This document shows positions 32,633 through 43,877 of a DNA stretch of 64,000 nucleotides, piece after piece. The translations under genes and the position numbers were made by a program. The notes beneath the pieces were generated by a model that was given only the letters and a program-made list of their open reading frames with translations, did no database searches and was not told where the DNA came from. Position 1 is the stretch's first letter; the number at the start of each line of letters is the position of its first letter. Source of the DNA: Phialophora verrucosa (Eukaryota > Ascomycota > Eurotiomycetes > Chaetothyriales > Herpotrichiellaceae). The stretch covers positions 3,410,001 to 3,474,000 of the forward strand of contig MSED01000002.1 of the NCBI GenBank assembly GCA_002099365.1, read 5' to 3'.

Positions 32633-34106
32633 TCAGGCGGGCTGTTTGGACCAATCCTTGCATAACCCGAAGAAGCTGCGACAGAATTTCCCGAATTCCA
32701 CTTTGAGATCGAAGGAGCGCCACGAGCCCTGTGCTCGATGCCAGACACGCGCAGATGGGTCTGTGACGGGTTTGGATCCCATATTGCCATACTTTCCCCG
32801 ACCGGGACTGTTCTAAGTTTAGCATATCATCTATTGACAATAGAATCAATGCACTGATGACGTACCTGAAGCCGGTGATGGGCAATATCAAGACATCCTC
32901 GACTAGTTTACTCCGTCCGCCATCGAACAGCCCGGTAAGAGCGTTCCATCTTAGCCCGACCTGTTCTTCAAGCCAAGTCATAGCCACAACGGTAATGGCC
33001 ACAGGCCCGGTAAGTGAAAGAGGCCCAATTCGTCGCAGTTCCTTGGCCGCTTCCATAGCGCTGAGGTCTCCCCGATATCGGCTAGCCACGTCATTCAGCC
33101 TACGCTGGAGGGCATCCATGAAACGAAGCAGGACCGGATGTCCCGAAGCAGAGGCCAACGCCCACTGGGTAAGCTGGACAGGATAGGAATAACCCATGCG
33201 CCAGTAATCGTTCTTTTCTGGAGGACAGTCCGCCTCGATGCCAAGAATGATGCCGACTTTGCTGTTGGAAGCGAATTTCATATCCATGACTGAATCGGTC
33301 CAGGCGGCGAGATCTGATGGCGATATCCAGGAAGCAGGTCTGTGAAGTGGTTGGGTATCGACGTCTGCATACTATGGGAGACCAGTCAGCTTGAAGGGTA
33401 GACAAGTTCGGGGCGGATATTGAGATTCTTACAATACCACCAAACCACTTCAGCACCAGAATCCGAAAGACGTCCGCCCGTTCCACATTGGATGGTAATA
33501 ATCGGAACTGTTCAACGAAATCGGGCTCAAATTCGTCCAACATCTCTAAAACACCATCATCCTCCCAGAAGAAATACGCCATATTGTCGGAGACGACGTA
33601 ATGAAGCCATTTTTCGACACTGATACGGAGGAGGTCTGACCAAGTGTCGATTCGTCGATTCTTCCACGTCTGGTGAAGTAGAAGTGGAATTGAAGAATGT
33701 TCGATATGTCGGTACCTGTGGGCGGCGGTCGCTTGTGAGGCTAGCAGAGCGGCATCGACAATTGTCTCCGGCTGAACATCGGCAGAAGACAGCCAAGTTG
33801 GCGGGATGTACCACGCTGGAGGTCATTAGCGAAGCCTCAAGCTGAGCGACGTTCAGAGTCGAAGCATGACGCGACTCCTTTACTGTTTCGCGAAGCTTCA
33901 AGCAGGGGGCGGGTTGACGTACCTCCTCCGGTCCCATTGAACGCATGCACGTGCCGCCAAAGCAGGGGGTATCGCTCCTCCAAATCGGCTGTCTGGGATT
34001 CATGCTTGCGACTTGGGAGAACACACCAGGTTGCGAATGCGGAGAGAATCAAGGAGATGAGGAGGCGACGCTGGACCTGGCGTGACGACAGCCAAGCCAG
34101 TCGCAT
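32633..34106 (-). CDS. GT32 glycosyltransferase, Och1/Hoc1-like alpha-1,6-mannosyltransferase
   Basis: Four exons (34106-33923, 33815-33433, 33371-32866, 32807-32633) encode 415 residues. It is a type II Golgi protein: a basic N-terminus followed by one membrane anchor (LLISLILSAFATWCVL, about 15-30). The glycosyltransferase sugar-binding region begins with IPLLLHQTWKNRRIDTW. The DxD metal/nucleotide-sugar motif is D192-V-D194 in GGIYADVDTQPL, completed at the third exon boundary. The C-terminal landmarks ITGFSPG, YGNMGSKPVTDP and VEFGKFCRSFFGLCKDW appear only when the last intron ends at the AACAG acceptor (32808), which resolves that splice site. The family initiates or extends N-glycan outer chains with GDP-mannose in the Golgi. 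Confidence 0.9.
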
Positions 34107-35489
34107 ACTGGAAATCAGTGAAGCACGGAAGAGCCTTCGACAGAGAAGTAAGAGGTTACCGGCGACAACAAAGGAGGAAGTGAGACGACGCTCAAAGAAG
34201 GTTTGAAGGAATCCCAGTAAATGGAGGGAGCTTGGTCTAGACTTTTGTCGTGATCAAGTTTTAGTGCAGTGGCATCTTCAGCTTCCAAGCAGGGACTGAG
34301 ATTGAACTTTGACAAGAGTCCAAGAGATGCCGTCACAATTCATGGTGCAGCAATAGGGTACTCCAGAGCCCTCGAAGGTAAAGAGATTACCGGATTCATC
34401 GGTGGATCGAGCAAGCAAACAACAAGCGCACATCTCCTTTTTAAATGGCTTTGGCGGCGCAAGCTCGTACGCCTTTGTCCTGGACATTGGTGAAAGAGGA
34501 CGCCAGTGGATTCCCCAACGTGCCACCCATCGATTGACGTGATTGGTACGCCCCCCATGCGGGTTGGAGCATGATCGGGTACCCACAATCTGTCCCCGGA
34601 GTAACTCAGAAGCGCCTCCCGTGGCGTCCTTGTCGTATTATTTGGGGAAGGAATGAGAAAGGGTCTAGTCATGTCGTGATGGTGTTGTGGGCAAAGGTGA
34701 ATGGAGATTCAGGGTAGGTTCAGATTGAGATGTTGGAAGAAACGAGCTGCTGGTGGACGCCCTTATGTAAGGGAGGGACGCCTTATGTTATCACGTAAGC
34801 AACCCGCGATGTTCGCTGTCTCGGTGGCTTTACACAGTAGGGGGAACGGAGTATATCTCTTCGCACGAGTCATCTGCGCAATGATCCCTAAATCTTTGCT
34901 CATACTGTGTAGATGCTGAATATCTACTCCGTACGGTTGGATCATGAGAGGGCCGGTAAAAGCACTGACGCGACAATACAGGCATGTGTACCGTAAGATA
35001 TCCATGCAACGACATCCACTGTTCCCAGCACAAAGCTTTCAGTCATCAGCTGTTCAAGGCCTTCATCACATTGCCCCTTGGCGAGTTCAAACATGTTAAG
35101 CCGTACTACTGTGTATTGTTCCTCGTCAGAGCCTGTGTTGTCTCTGAAGATTGTACCGAGTTCTCCAGGTAACCAGTCCTACCCTCGGGGGAATCACCCA
35201 CCTTCCCTTTTTCCAGTACCCGGCCATGCCGATGACCTTTCAGGCTAGAGTACAATTGCCTCATATTGGTCCGCTACCCGTTCTGCGTCGCCGTTAGGAC
35301 CATGTCCTACATACCTTATCAAGTCGAGGTACAGAGTATCCTCCTGATTCTCGAGTTGGAGTTCTAACACACGTGCTCTGCGCTTATGCTCTGCAGTATT
35401 CGGGGCATCATTGACGCGCGTGACGTGCCTTTCCATCTTCGATTCTCCTCAGCCCACCACCGTCAGCTTCAAACTTTCGAACAATCGCC
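34107..35489. other. Divergent intergenic region
   Basis: About 1.4 kb separate the mannosyltransferase and Cox11 starts. Several frames of 60-110 codons overlap one another on both strands without domain features. No RNA gene or element was recognised. Confidence 0.5.
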
Positions 35490-36372
35490 ATGTCGTCTAT
35501 GTGTGCCGCCTGTAGGCGTGCTCTATTGAGTTACTCAAAATCCTCAAAGAACCTCCGATCTCGCGCAATACCTTCCCGAATTCCCAAGTCAAGAGCCCAG
35601 ACTCGGCCACTCTCTCAGTCCACATCGAGGTCTCGGTATGCAACAGCCTTTGAAGCAGCCAGGGCTGAAGCCCGGCACAAGAATATGACTGTGATGTGCG
35701 CGTCTCCGGAAGATAGGGTACGGTTCTCAAGGCTGATCAGGCTCGCAGGTACTACGGATTGAGCGCAGGAATAGCTCTACTCGCGCTCTCATATGCCTCT
35801 GTTCCTCTCTACAAAATGGTGAGCCTTTAGCTCTCTTGCACGACGGAAGTACCTTACTCATGCTTCGCTAGATATGTCAACAGACGGGCTGGTCTGGTCA
35901 GCCAGTGAAAACACACGATTCCAGCGGCGATCCGGCGGTGCGCTTAAAACCTGTTGAAGACCACCGCCGCCTCCGCATCACCTTCAACGGCTCCGTTTCA
36001 GATATCCTTCCTTGGAAGTTTACGCCTCAGCAACGAGAAGTCCGCGTGCTACCGGGCGAAACGGCATTGGCATTCTACACGGCCACGAACAAGAGCGACG
36101 CAGACATTATTGGGGTGGCTACCTACTCGGTCACACCGGCGCAGGTGGCGCCATACTTCAGCAAAATCCAGTGTTTCTGCTTTGAGGAGCAGAGGCTGAA
36201 TGCCGGGGAGACGGTCGATATGCCCGTGTTCTTTTTCATCGATCCAGAGTTTGTGAAGGATCCACAGATGAGAGGCATTGATACCATCACGCTCAGCTAT
36301 ACATTCTTCAAGGCGAGATATGATAAGAATGGAGTTCTGACTACGATACCTATGGCCATGGCGCCAATGTAG
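35490..36372 (+). CDS. COX11: Cytochrome c oxidase copper chaperone Cox11
   Basis: Three exons (35490-35695, 35749-35818, 35872-36372) encode 258 residues. Cox11 is anchored in the mitochondrial inner membrane and delivers copper to the CuB site of Cox1. The first 45 residues are an Arg/Ser-rich presequence. A charged stretch EAARAEARHKNMT precedes the single membrane span YYGLSAGIALLALSYASVPLYKM (about 70-92), immediately followed by ICQQTGW, a family hallmark. The copper-binding CFCFEEQ motif is present with Cys193 and Cys195. The first intron uses a GTGCGC donor, the choice that yields the family-typical KNMTVMYY junction. It converges on the peroxiredoxin gene with 93 bp between stops. 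Confidence 0.95.
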
Positions 36373-36465
36373 TCCGGAAAGAAAATAATGAGCATGAAAT
36401 TGACCTGTCACATGTGGTGAGCTCCGAGCTCGTCGAGACCTGTTGTCAGGAAGACGCAAGAACCT

Positions 36466-37305
36466 CTACAGCACTCTCCGCTCTGTTTTCAACCACTCGA
36501 TCAAATCATCGACGCCTCGATCTGGTGGGAACACCGGGTACCACCATTTCACGACTTTCCCGTCCCGCAAGGCAATCATCGACCTCCTCAACACCTTGCC
36601 TCCCTCCCAATCGAACGTCGGTAGTTGCAACGCCCGCTGAAACTCTAAATTCTCGTCACTCAACAGAGCATACGGCAGGCGTAACCGTTCCTCCACTTCG
36701 GCTTGGTACGAGGGCGATTGCGTTGATATACCATAGACGCGCGACACACCGAGTGAAGTGAGTTGAGGCAGGTTGTCTCGGAAGGAGCAAGCTTGCGGGG
36801 TGCAGCCGCGAGCACCGGGTATGTTGTTCCAGGAATCCGGCACAGTCTCGTTGGGTGCGCCTAAGCGGTTAGTCAACCATTTGTCGATATCGCTTTTGCA
36901 GGGAGGATCATGCTCAAGTTCAAGCCTTCGGCAATTGAGCTAGGGTAGTAAGGTGAACGTTGATGTACCTGTTCGGGGATAGCAAAACAAGATCGTTAAA
37001 CCTTCCAACTCTCCGGGCTTGACTCTCTGGAGTGGACTGTGTGCGATGGGAAGGCTGACATGTGCTGGGATGGCGAAGTCGGTCAAGTGGTCGTACGCCC
37101 CGTCGTCCTTAGGCACTGGGAGGTCGCTTGGGAAAGTGGTATCTAATGCGAAGGCACCGAACTGTCAACACTGGTTTGACAGTGGCCGTACAGGAGAAAG
37201 CGATGGGCAAGCGGCACCGCCTGGGCGTATGACCACGGACGTAATAGTACCACCCCTGTGTACAACATCGTATCAAGCCATAGCAAGGGCGAACATACGA
37301 GCCAT
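36466..37305 (-). CDS. PrxQ/Bcp-type peroxiredoxin
   Basis: Three exons (37305-37299, 37142-36969, 36860-36466) encode 191 residues. The AhpC/TSA fold is evident from VPKDDGAYDHLTDFAIP, LEGLTILFCYPRTGAP and the active-site segment PGARGCTPQACSFRD. The C-x4-C spacing (Cys80 and Cys85) is typical of PrxQ/Bcp enzymes, where the first Cys attacks the peroxide and the second resolves it. An extra Cys56 sits in the CYPRTG strand. It reduces H2O2 or organic peroxides using thioredoxin. The first exon is only 7 nt (ATGGCTC) with a GTATGT donor and a 156-nt intron. An alternative in which the coding start lies further upstream cannot be excluded, but exon 2 itself has an in-frame stop just upstream. 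No targeting sequence is visible. Confidence 0.85.
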
Positions 37306-38027
37306 GATTCCCACCCTCGTTCGGTCCTTAGACTCTTTCGCTTCTTGGTGACAATACCGACGCCGTTTAAAGTTTGAAACGATTGGGTTGATTCCGAGGG
37401 TTGTCTAACGTATGTATTGAGTGAACAGGATATTAACCCTGTAGAAGACGCCAGGCATCAGTTGTCACGAACCTGTTTGAAACTCGATGTGGATTGCGCA
37501 CAACAAGATTCAAAAGGAGGAGGGATGCCCGGCGGAACTCATCACGGGGATTCGCCGTGCGGAGAGGGATACGGAGTACGTAAGTACGAGGTAACAAGTT
37601 AGGACCCCCTTGGACGTTTGAATGATATCATTGACCGCGGTGGTTGAGACAGGACAGTGACCTTCTATCTATCTGGCGATGCCGAAGTTCTGACCAGCAG
37701 CAGTAGCTGTACTATCTCAACTCTCGGCAAATGGAGTCCCTGCCATTTCGTTCGCGTGTAATGTAGGGAATTCGCTCGCAGCTCTATTTCTACCATCGAG
37801 TCTCCTAAAACCGCTGTTGTGCTCTATGCCGCCGTGTCTCATATCTGCCATATGCAGGTTTAGCATTCATCGCTTGTCTTCGCAACTGAAGATATCGCGC
37901 GCCGGACCCCCCTCCGCGCTATTTCATCTCACACAAACCACATCAATTGCCAGGATCTCGCCACAAGAACCGGTATGCTCGCTCAACGCGAAGTATCAGT
38001 CAATCATCGCTCAATTGTACCAATAGA
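37306..38027. other. Intergenic region
   Basis: About 720 bp form the upstream region of the peroxiredoxin and the 3' flank of the sedolisin. Only short frames occur and no element was recognised. Confidence 0.5.
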
Positions 38028-39904
38028 TCAAGATCCTCCAACACCGAGCACATCAAGAATCTTCTCGAAGTCAGGCGTGCCGAAACCGCTCGCGACATCC
38101 CATCCCTCTGAAGCACCAAACCCAGCCCATTTGCAGCCGATACTGCTGCCGTTGACGACATCTGTGAACGCCTGAAAGCCTTGTTGGTAGAGCCACGGGT
38201 TCAGCCACCCCATAGGCGACCTGCCTTTGGCCACGAGCGCGTCGTTCACAAGAGAGAAGATGCTCGCAATTGTTGGGGCTGAGCAGCTCGTACCATCAAC
38301 ACTGTGAATGGTCCCATTAAGCCAGACGAGGTATCTGTATCCCTGCGCCGCGAGGTCCGGATATGCGCGGCCAGAAGCATTGTACAAGCCTTTGAATTGT
38401 GCCCCAATACTACCAAGATATCGCTCAACCGCGGTGCTCTGCCACTGCGGTCGCGGGAAATAGTTGCTGAACCCCGAGCCGGAGACGAATCCGTTGCGAG
38501 AATCGTATGCTACAACCTCGGGATAGTTCATAGTCCCACCAACGGCGGTGACGTACGGGCAGGAAGCGGGAAAGGCAGGCATAAAGGCGGTTCGATTTTT
38601 GCCGTCGTTGGTGACGCAGCTTGAGTTGTCGCCAACACCGTAGTCACCGGAGCTGAAGAACAAGGAGATGCCCTGGGCGCCTAAAGCGGCAAACTGATTG
38701 CACACGGTTTTGGCGTAACTCTTGGGCATGGTCTGCTCGTGATCGCCATAAGATGTGGAAATGACTTTTGGGATGGTAGTAATGTCTTGGTCCCGCAGGA
38801 AGAGGAGCCATGTCAGGTATGGTTCGTTAGTATTGGATGGCGTGAACCTGTCAGGTTGAAATGGAGGCATGCCGCCTGTAGAATACAACACCACCGGAGT
38901 CGGATAGACAAGGCCAAGGATTGTTTCGAGATCGAGATTACCTTCGATGCCTGCACCAGCAGTGCCGTTATCAACCGCTCCGCCGTTCACTGATATCTGA
39001 GTAACTGCATAGGCCGAATTAACCGCGTCCGGCCTGAAGTTTTGCAAGAAAACTCGAGCGTCAGATCGATTGGAGACTTGGCCGAGAAAATTGTTGAAGG
39101 CGATTGAGTTATTCTGCGGGGCTTGTGGTTTGTAGTTAATGGTGTTGTAAAGCGTGCGCAGGCATTTCGGGGTCATGCCGCCAAAGTTGCAGGAGCTCTT
39201 GATAGTGGTTGCATTGGCAGCCTCGGCGGCCTCGGCGGCTTGAATCGTGTCCATGTCAACGGGGACATCGATGACTGTGTTGCCCTTCGGACTGGCGCGA
39301 AGAAAGGCGGTGGTAGGTTGAATTGTGGTGATATGATCGTGGAGTGGTAGTGGTAGAGACCAGCTAGTAGTGCGAACCAGTTTGGTGCCATCTTCGTGCT
39401 CGTAGACAGAATACTTGGTGTCGAGAAGCTGTTCGACCTTTGCAACCGGAAGAGTGACGGTTATCCAATCTTTGGCAGAACTGATATCACAGAGAGACGT
39501 GTCAATATCATTGCTGGCAAGCCACTCTCGAACGAGTTTCAAGGTCTCGTCCGCGGGTTTGAGAAGATCATGGACTTGTTGCTGCGTTAGATGTTGGCCA
39601 TAACGAGGGTGCAACGGGTCGGAGACTAAAAGGAATTAGACTGATATGAGGGACGACTTTCTTCAGATCGGCCGGGATGGAACTCACCTTGATACAGGTG
39701 TTCTTCCAGCGACTCGAAATCGCCAGGCTCAAGACCGATATTCAGAGTCAAGAGATGCAACGGGTGAGGATCGCCGATACTTGACCATTGCGGAGGGACA
39801 TTATGAGATTCCTTGACGTCGTAATCGAAGCGAGCATGCAGTGGCGAGGCAGATACTGAAAGCACAACAGCCACAACGCTTAGAATGAGAGAGCGGACGT
39901 ACAT
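38028..39904 (-). CDS. Secreted sedolisin (S53) tripeptidyl peptidase
   Basis: Two exons, 39904-39688 and 39625-38028, encode 604 residues; the 62-nt intron starts GTGAGT. A signal peptide is clear (MYVRSLILSVVAVVLSVSASP). The propeptide (about 30-190) contains the family's VPPQWSSIG and HPRYGQHLTQQQV segments. The catalytic domain has the sedolisin Glu-Asp pair E300/D304 (AGIEGNLDLE), the oxyanion-hole Asp400 (SSGDYGVG) and the nucleophile Ser519 (GTSCSAPT). A C-terminal calcium-site region follows (DVVNGSSIGC...EGWDVASGFG). Several N-x-S/T sites suggest glycosylation. It would release tripeptides from protein at acidic pH outside the cell. Length agrees with fungal TPP-type sedolisins. Confidence 0.93.
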
Positions 39905-41032
39905 AACGAATGGCAGGAAGATAGGGAAGCGAAAAAAGAGGATGCAGAGAGCAAACAAAAGGTCGACTATCGAGAGTAGCAAGAAAGATCAAGATGGTGA
40001 AGCTGCACGTACCTGGATTAACTCGCTCGGTTCACGTGAGTTGGAAAGCCGAGCTCGCTCAATGACGTCGCTAGTCGCCTTGAGGGAAAGCTCAGGGCAG
40101 CTTTGAAATGAAGGCATCAAAAATGTGCCCGGGAATTTGGCAACACAACTTCCTCAATTTTGGCCGTTGATGGTCGATCTGTGCCCGATCACTTTGACAA
40201 TTTTCTAGAAATCAGCACCCTGCAGTGGATTGATGCAATCGGACGGCTTATGTCGTGCAGTTGATGGAAAGCTGCCGCATCTCCAGGGTCTTGATTGGCC
40301 TCCCACTTCCGCCTTCATCTCCGACATTTGTTACAGGGACCGACCACTGGATACCAATTGTTGGGGCCCCAATATTTGCAAGACATTTACAGCTCGATGT
40401 TGGCTAACTGCCATCGACATCTAACTGAATATTAACAGGAAGCACAGTGACAGGAGGCTACCTTGCTGGGCTCGAAATCCCAATTATCTCTTGCTTGGCA
40501 CCGAATTCGCTACGAAGCGGGTTTTCTCATAAGACACCAGCGATTGTTTGCGGATAAATTCAAGCCTACACTTCCTTTGCCTCATTTCTTCATCAATTTT
40601 AGGTAGACTGGAATGATTTTGTCCCGCTCTTTACCAGCGCAACCAAGCCGAAGTCGCACCGTTCCGCTGAGCGAATTGAGTGCGGGAAGTTGTTAACTAA
40701 GTCCCTTCACGTCTTCCCCCATGTGCTCAACTACGACCCCTACATCCGTGGGCTTGCTGCGGCACGCAATTTACAATACCAGAAACAGGCCACGGATCTT
40801 ATTGAAGGAATACCGACCATTGGCCAAATCACTCCTTCACGGGTCTACATGAGACATCGTCACAAGAGGTGAATGAAATTCCAGTCATGCCTGTTCTCTG
40901 CTTCAAGTGTATGTCACCTGAGTCTTGGTGATAGGCAGCTGTCGCCGCTCCGACTGTATTTGAAATTTTGGCTTGGAGGTGTGTCTTCGGCGTCGGGCCA
41001 GCTCCTCTGGATTAGCTGGAACATGAATCAAA
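39905..41032. other. Divergent intergenic region
   Basis: About 1.1 kb separate the sedolisin start and the next plus-strand gene. The sequence is comparatively AT-rich, has only frames under 75 codons and shows no recognisable RNA gene. Confidence 0.5.
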
Positions 41033-41748
41033 ATGGCGGCTTCTGCTACGCACAATAGCCTGTCACACGAGCAACGGGAAGTAGTTGTCTTCGCTGACAG
41101 AGAGAGACGTGCAAGTACTCGACCCTCGTGGAGTCACCTGGCAAAATCGGCGTGCCCAGAAGTATACCGCGAAGCACAGCGACTTTTGCAAGAGCAGTAT
41201 CGGCGAGAGGCGAATGCGGAAGAACGGACTACGAAAAGCGAAAAATGGGCAGCCATCGAAGCTCAAATCCGTGAGACAATGACCGAGAAAATGAAGGCTC
41301 TAGATGCATTAGAAGAGCATGTCAGGTTCTGGACTGTGTGCGAACCAGTGGCGGTTGCAAGGATCCTCGGGAAAGCCACCACGGAACAAGAACGCATGGA
41401 TGTCGTGCTAGGGTCACATATGCAACTGCTCCTCAAGGAACCTCAAGGCATGTTTGCCGTCATCAAAACATATGGTTTTCTCTGACAATTCAACTTACAG
41501 ATAAGACATCACGACACACAGAGAGTTCAGAGTACGACACGGACGAAAGTGTAACCTTCATAGTTGACCCGGCACAGCGTAATGGGGAAAGCAAGGCTGC
41601 GCGGAAGAGACGACGCCAGAAGGAGAACCGGCGAACCCGCGCGGGAAAGCGACTCGATGAGGGACAGACCCTGTCGGAGACTGCGGCGGAAGCAGATGCA
41701 ACCGCAGATCGAGCTACGGTGGGCGAAACTGGAATCGACGGAGCTTGA
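41033..41748 (+). CDS. Unrecognised charged protein with a GC-AG intron
   Basis: Two exons, 41033-41447 and 41501-41748, encode 220 residues. The 53-nt intron begins GCATGT and ends TTACAG with a TCTGAC branch-like site. No GT donor in the neighbourhood restores the downstream frame with an intron of normal size. Residues 40-105 are strongly helical and charged (EAQRLLQEQYRREANAEERTTKSEKW), possibly a coiled coil. After the join comes an acidic Ser-rich patch (TESSEYDTDESV) and then a basic block near 170-190 (KAARKRRRQKENRRTRAGKR) that could be a nuclear localisation signal. I recognise no domain; a nuclear or DNA-associated role is only a guess. A tandem 40-bp duplication overlaps its stop codon. 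Confidence 0.6.
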
Positions 41749-41807
41749 TAAGATATGAAGGGCACCGACTAGAATCGACAGAGCTTGATAAGACATGAAG
41801 GGCACCG
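41728..41807. repeat. Tandem 40-bp direct duplication over a stop codon
   Basis: Two adjacent 40-bp copies, 41728-41767 and 41768-41807, differ at three positions. Copy 1 contains the last codons and the TGA of the preceding gene; copy 2 lies in the 3' UTR. The unit is not a multiple of three. Confidence 0.85.
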
Positions 41808-42168
41808 GAGTGGCGCCACCGATTTCGAATAGCTGGGATTGAGACAGGTCTGAGACGGTGCTGATCATGTTGGAATATTTCCCTCTTAGTACTCTCTCAA
41901 TAGCAAGGAACTGGGTGCTTCTCGCCTGTAGAAAGGACTTTGAACGCGACATCTGTGCCGCAGACAGAACATGCCTTCCTTTTCCTCTGGAAGCTGAGCC
42001 GAGGTCCTCGCCAAGAAGCACATGTCAACATCAACATCAACATCATTCAATGCTCATCTCAATCTATCATTTTGATTTCATCGTAGAATTTGTACAGGAC
42101 TACAGCAAGCACCGCCGATACCTCTCCTTTGAGATATAGCTGTGCCAAACTTGCTGTAGGAAGTCAAG
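41808..42168. other. Short intergenic region
   Basis: About 360 bp precede the TMEM135-like gene. It contains a small CAACAT trinucleotide-like repeat near 42,026-42,046. No gene seen. Confidence 0.5.
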
Positions 42169-43635
42169 ATGCATCCTGAAAGACGTGTCAACCTCGCTGC
42201 TGCTAAACCAATGCTGCGCGCTTACGCGCTGGCATATCTCTTCGCCACGGGACCAAGACTGTTCGCTTTCTTGAGGAGGGTCCGAGGCTCAAATACGAGC
42301 TGGCAGGAGCAGTCGGCGATGCTCCGCAACATTCTCGTTACATCTCTCCAGCCGAATCGCTTTCCCACAGCCGCGGCTCTCTTGATGGGTGGTGCAACCA
42401 CGCTTCCGCGCCTGATCTATACGATCCTCCAGACGATATCAGCCTTCACGCGAAGAAAGCCTTTACATATCAACACAAACCTTTATCTTTATATCCGGGC
42501 TTCCTGTTCTTTTCTATCTGCCTGGCTTGCTTTCGCTCTCCTCAACCGCGATGAAACTTGGACTCGAAAGCGTGCTGAGTCCCGGGCAGGTGCTCTAGCC
42601 GACAACAGCACTGTACGCATGCCGAAGCAAGCCTATTTACCTTCGCCATCGTACCATCTTCATTATGCCGGCAAAACAATTGACTTTACATCATTCGCAT
42701 TCTGTCGAGCTCTGGACATCATCGTTATAAGCGCCTGGACTCGAACTCGAACCAGATCCTGGCATCCGGAACAGCGAACTCCCCGATTAGCCAACCTCCT
42801 CTGCAAGGCCGCCGACCCATCGATCTTCGCGATGTCTGCTGCAGTCATCATGTGGTCGTGGTTTTATGCACCAGAGCGACTTCCTCGAGCATATAATCAC
42901 TGGGTGTCTAAAGTAGCCGACATCGACCCTCGCCTCGTCCAGGCTCTCAGGTTGGCTCGACAAGGAAACTTCGTGTATGGTGAGGATATAGGTCAGGCGC
43001 CTCTCCTAGCCAGTCTTTGTCGAGAACTGGGCCTGCCTGAGAAATATGCGGATCCTGCGAGAACCATTCCGATACCTTGTGAATTGTATCATTGTGGAAG
43101 CGGCAAAAGCTGTGAGTTTCACGCACTTTCAAGGTTCTCGAGGAGTTGGGAATATGCCATGGAAATATATGTACCTCTGCAAATTTTGGCGCTCCTCCGT
43201 TCGCCGAGCTCGAAATCTGCACTGGGTGCTCTTCGAGATGCAGCAGTATCGTCGTCGTTTCTGGCGACTTTTGTTGCCTCATTCTACTATGCAGTGTGCT
43301 TAGCCAGGACTCGGCTTGGACCAAAGATTGTGCCGTACAGGATCATAACGCCCCAAATGTGGGACTCGGGCCTCTGTGTATTGGCCGGCTGCCTTGCGTG
43401 CGGTTGGTCCATCTTCCTCGAGAAGCCGGGCAGGCGACAAGAGATTGCCTTCTTTGTCGCACCGCGAGCTTTGGTGACACTTCTACCCCGTGTCTATGAT
43501 AGACGGTACCAGAGAAGAGAACAAGTGGTCTTTGCAGCAAGTGTTGCAGTTGTACTCACGGCTCTTAAGTCTAACCAGAAGCAGAATGTTCGCGGGGTGC
43601 TTGGGAGACTGCTGGGTCAGATCATGAAAGACTGA
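42169..43635 (+). CDS. Multi-span membrane protein, TMEM135-like
   Basis: A single exon encodes 488 residues. Several hydrophobic helices are visible: near 14-32, 80-100 (ALLMGGATTLPRLIYTILQ), 105-125, 165-190, 215-235, 335-350, 360-385 and 400-418. A Cys-containing segment, IPCELYHCGSGKSCEFHALSRFSRSW, precedes helix EYAMEIYVPLQILALL. This layout, with the conserved Cys region and the later helix AAVSSSFLATFVASFYYAVCLARTR, resembles fungal proteins related to TMEM135, a Tim17-like family linked to peroxisomes and mitochondria in animals. The assignment rests on resemblance only. There is no cleavable signal peptide. Confidence 0.6.
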   Translation: MHPERRVNLAAAKPMLRAYALAYLFATGPRLFAFLRRVRGSNTSWQEQSAMLRNILVTSLQPNRFPTAAALLMGGATTLPRLIYTILQTISAFTRRKPLHINTNLYLYIRASCSFLSAWLAFALLNRDETWTRKRAESRAGALADNSTVRMPKQAYLPSPSYHLHYAGKTIDFTSFAFCRALDIIVISAWTRTRTRSWHPEQRTPRLANLLCKAADPSIFAMSAAVIMWSWFYAPERLPRAYNHWVSKVADIDPRLVQALRLARQGNFVYGEDIGQAPLLASLCRELGLPEKYADPARTIPIPCELYHCGSGKSCEFHALSRFSRSWEYAMEIYVPLQILALLRSPSSKSALGALRDAAVSSSFLATFVASFYYAVCLARTRLGPKIVPYRIITPQMWDSGLCVLAGCLACGWSIFLEKPGRRQEIAFFVAPRALVTLLPRVYDRRYQRREQVVFAASVAVVLTALKSNQKQNVRGVLGRLLGQIMKD

Positions 43636-43877
43636 AGCATCGCTCCGTGCGCATCGACCGGGTCATACGATTGTGGGAGAAACTGATGGCGGCAATACAA
43701 AGCTCTAACCGGGATCTCTTCGCCAGGGAATTTGCCTACCATTCTGACGACAAGGAGAGTAGAGGAGAAAAGACGACCGTATGAGACCCAGCCACCGACT
43801 TCAACTTTCGCGCCTTGCTCGAGGCAATATGCATTGTCGAAACCGAAACCCCCTAGACGAAGGGGAACACGACTCTG

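Noticed and set aside
32496..32865. Unspliced C-terminus of the mannosyltransferase exon to 32496
   Set aside because: Splicing at 32866/32807 restores the conserved GFSPG...VEFGKFCRSFFG ending; the readthrough does not.
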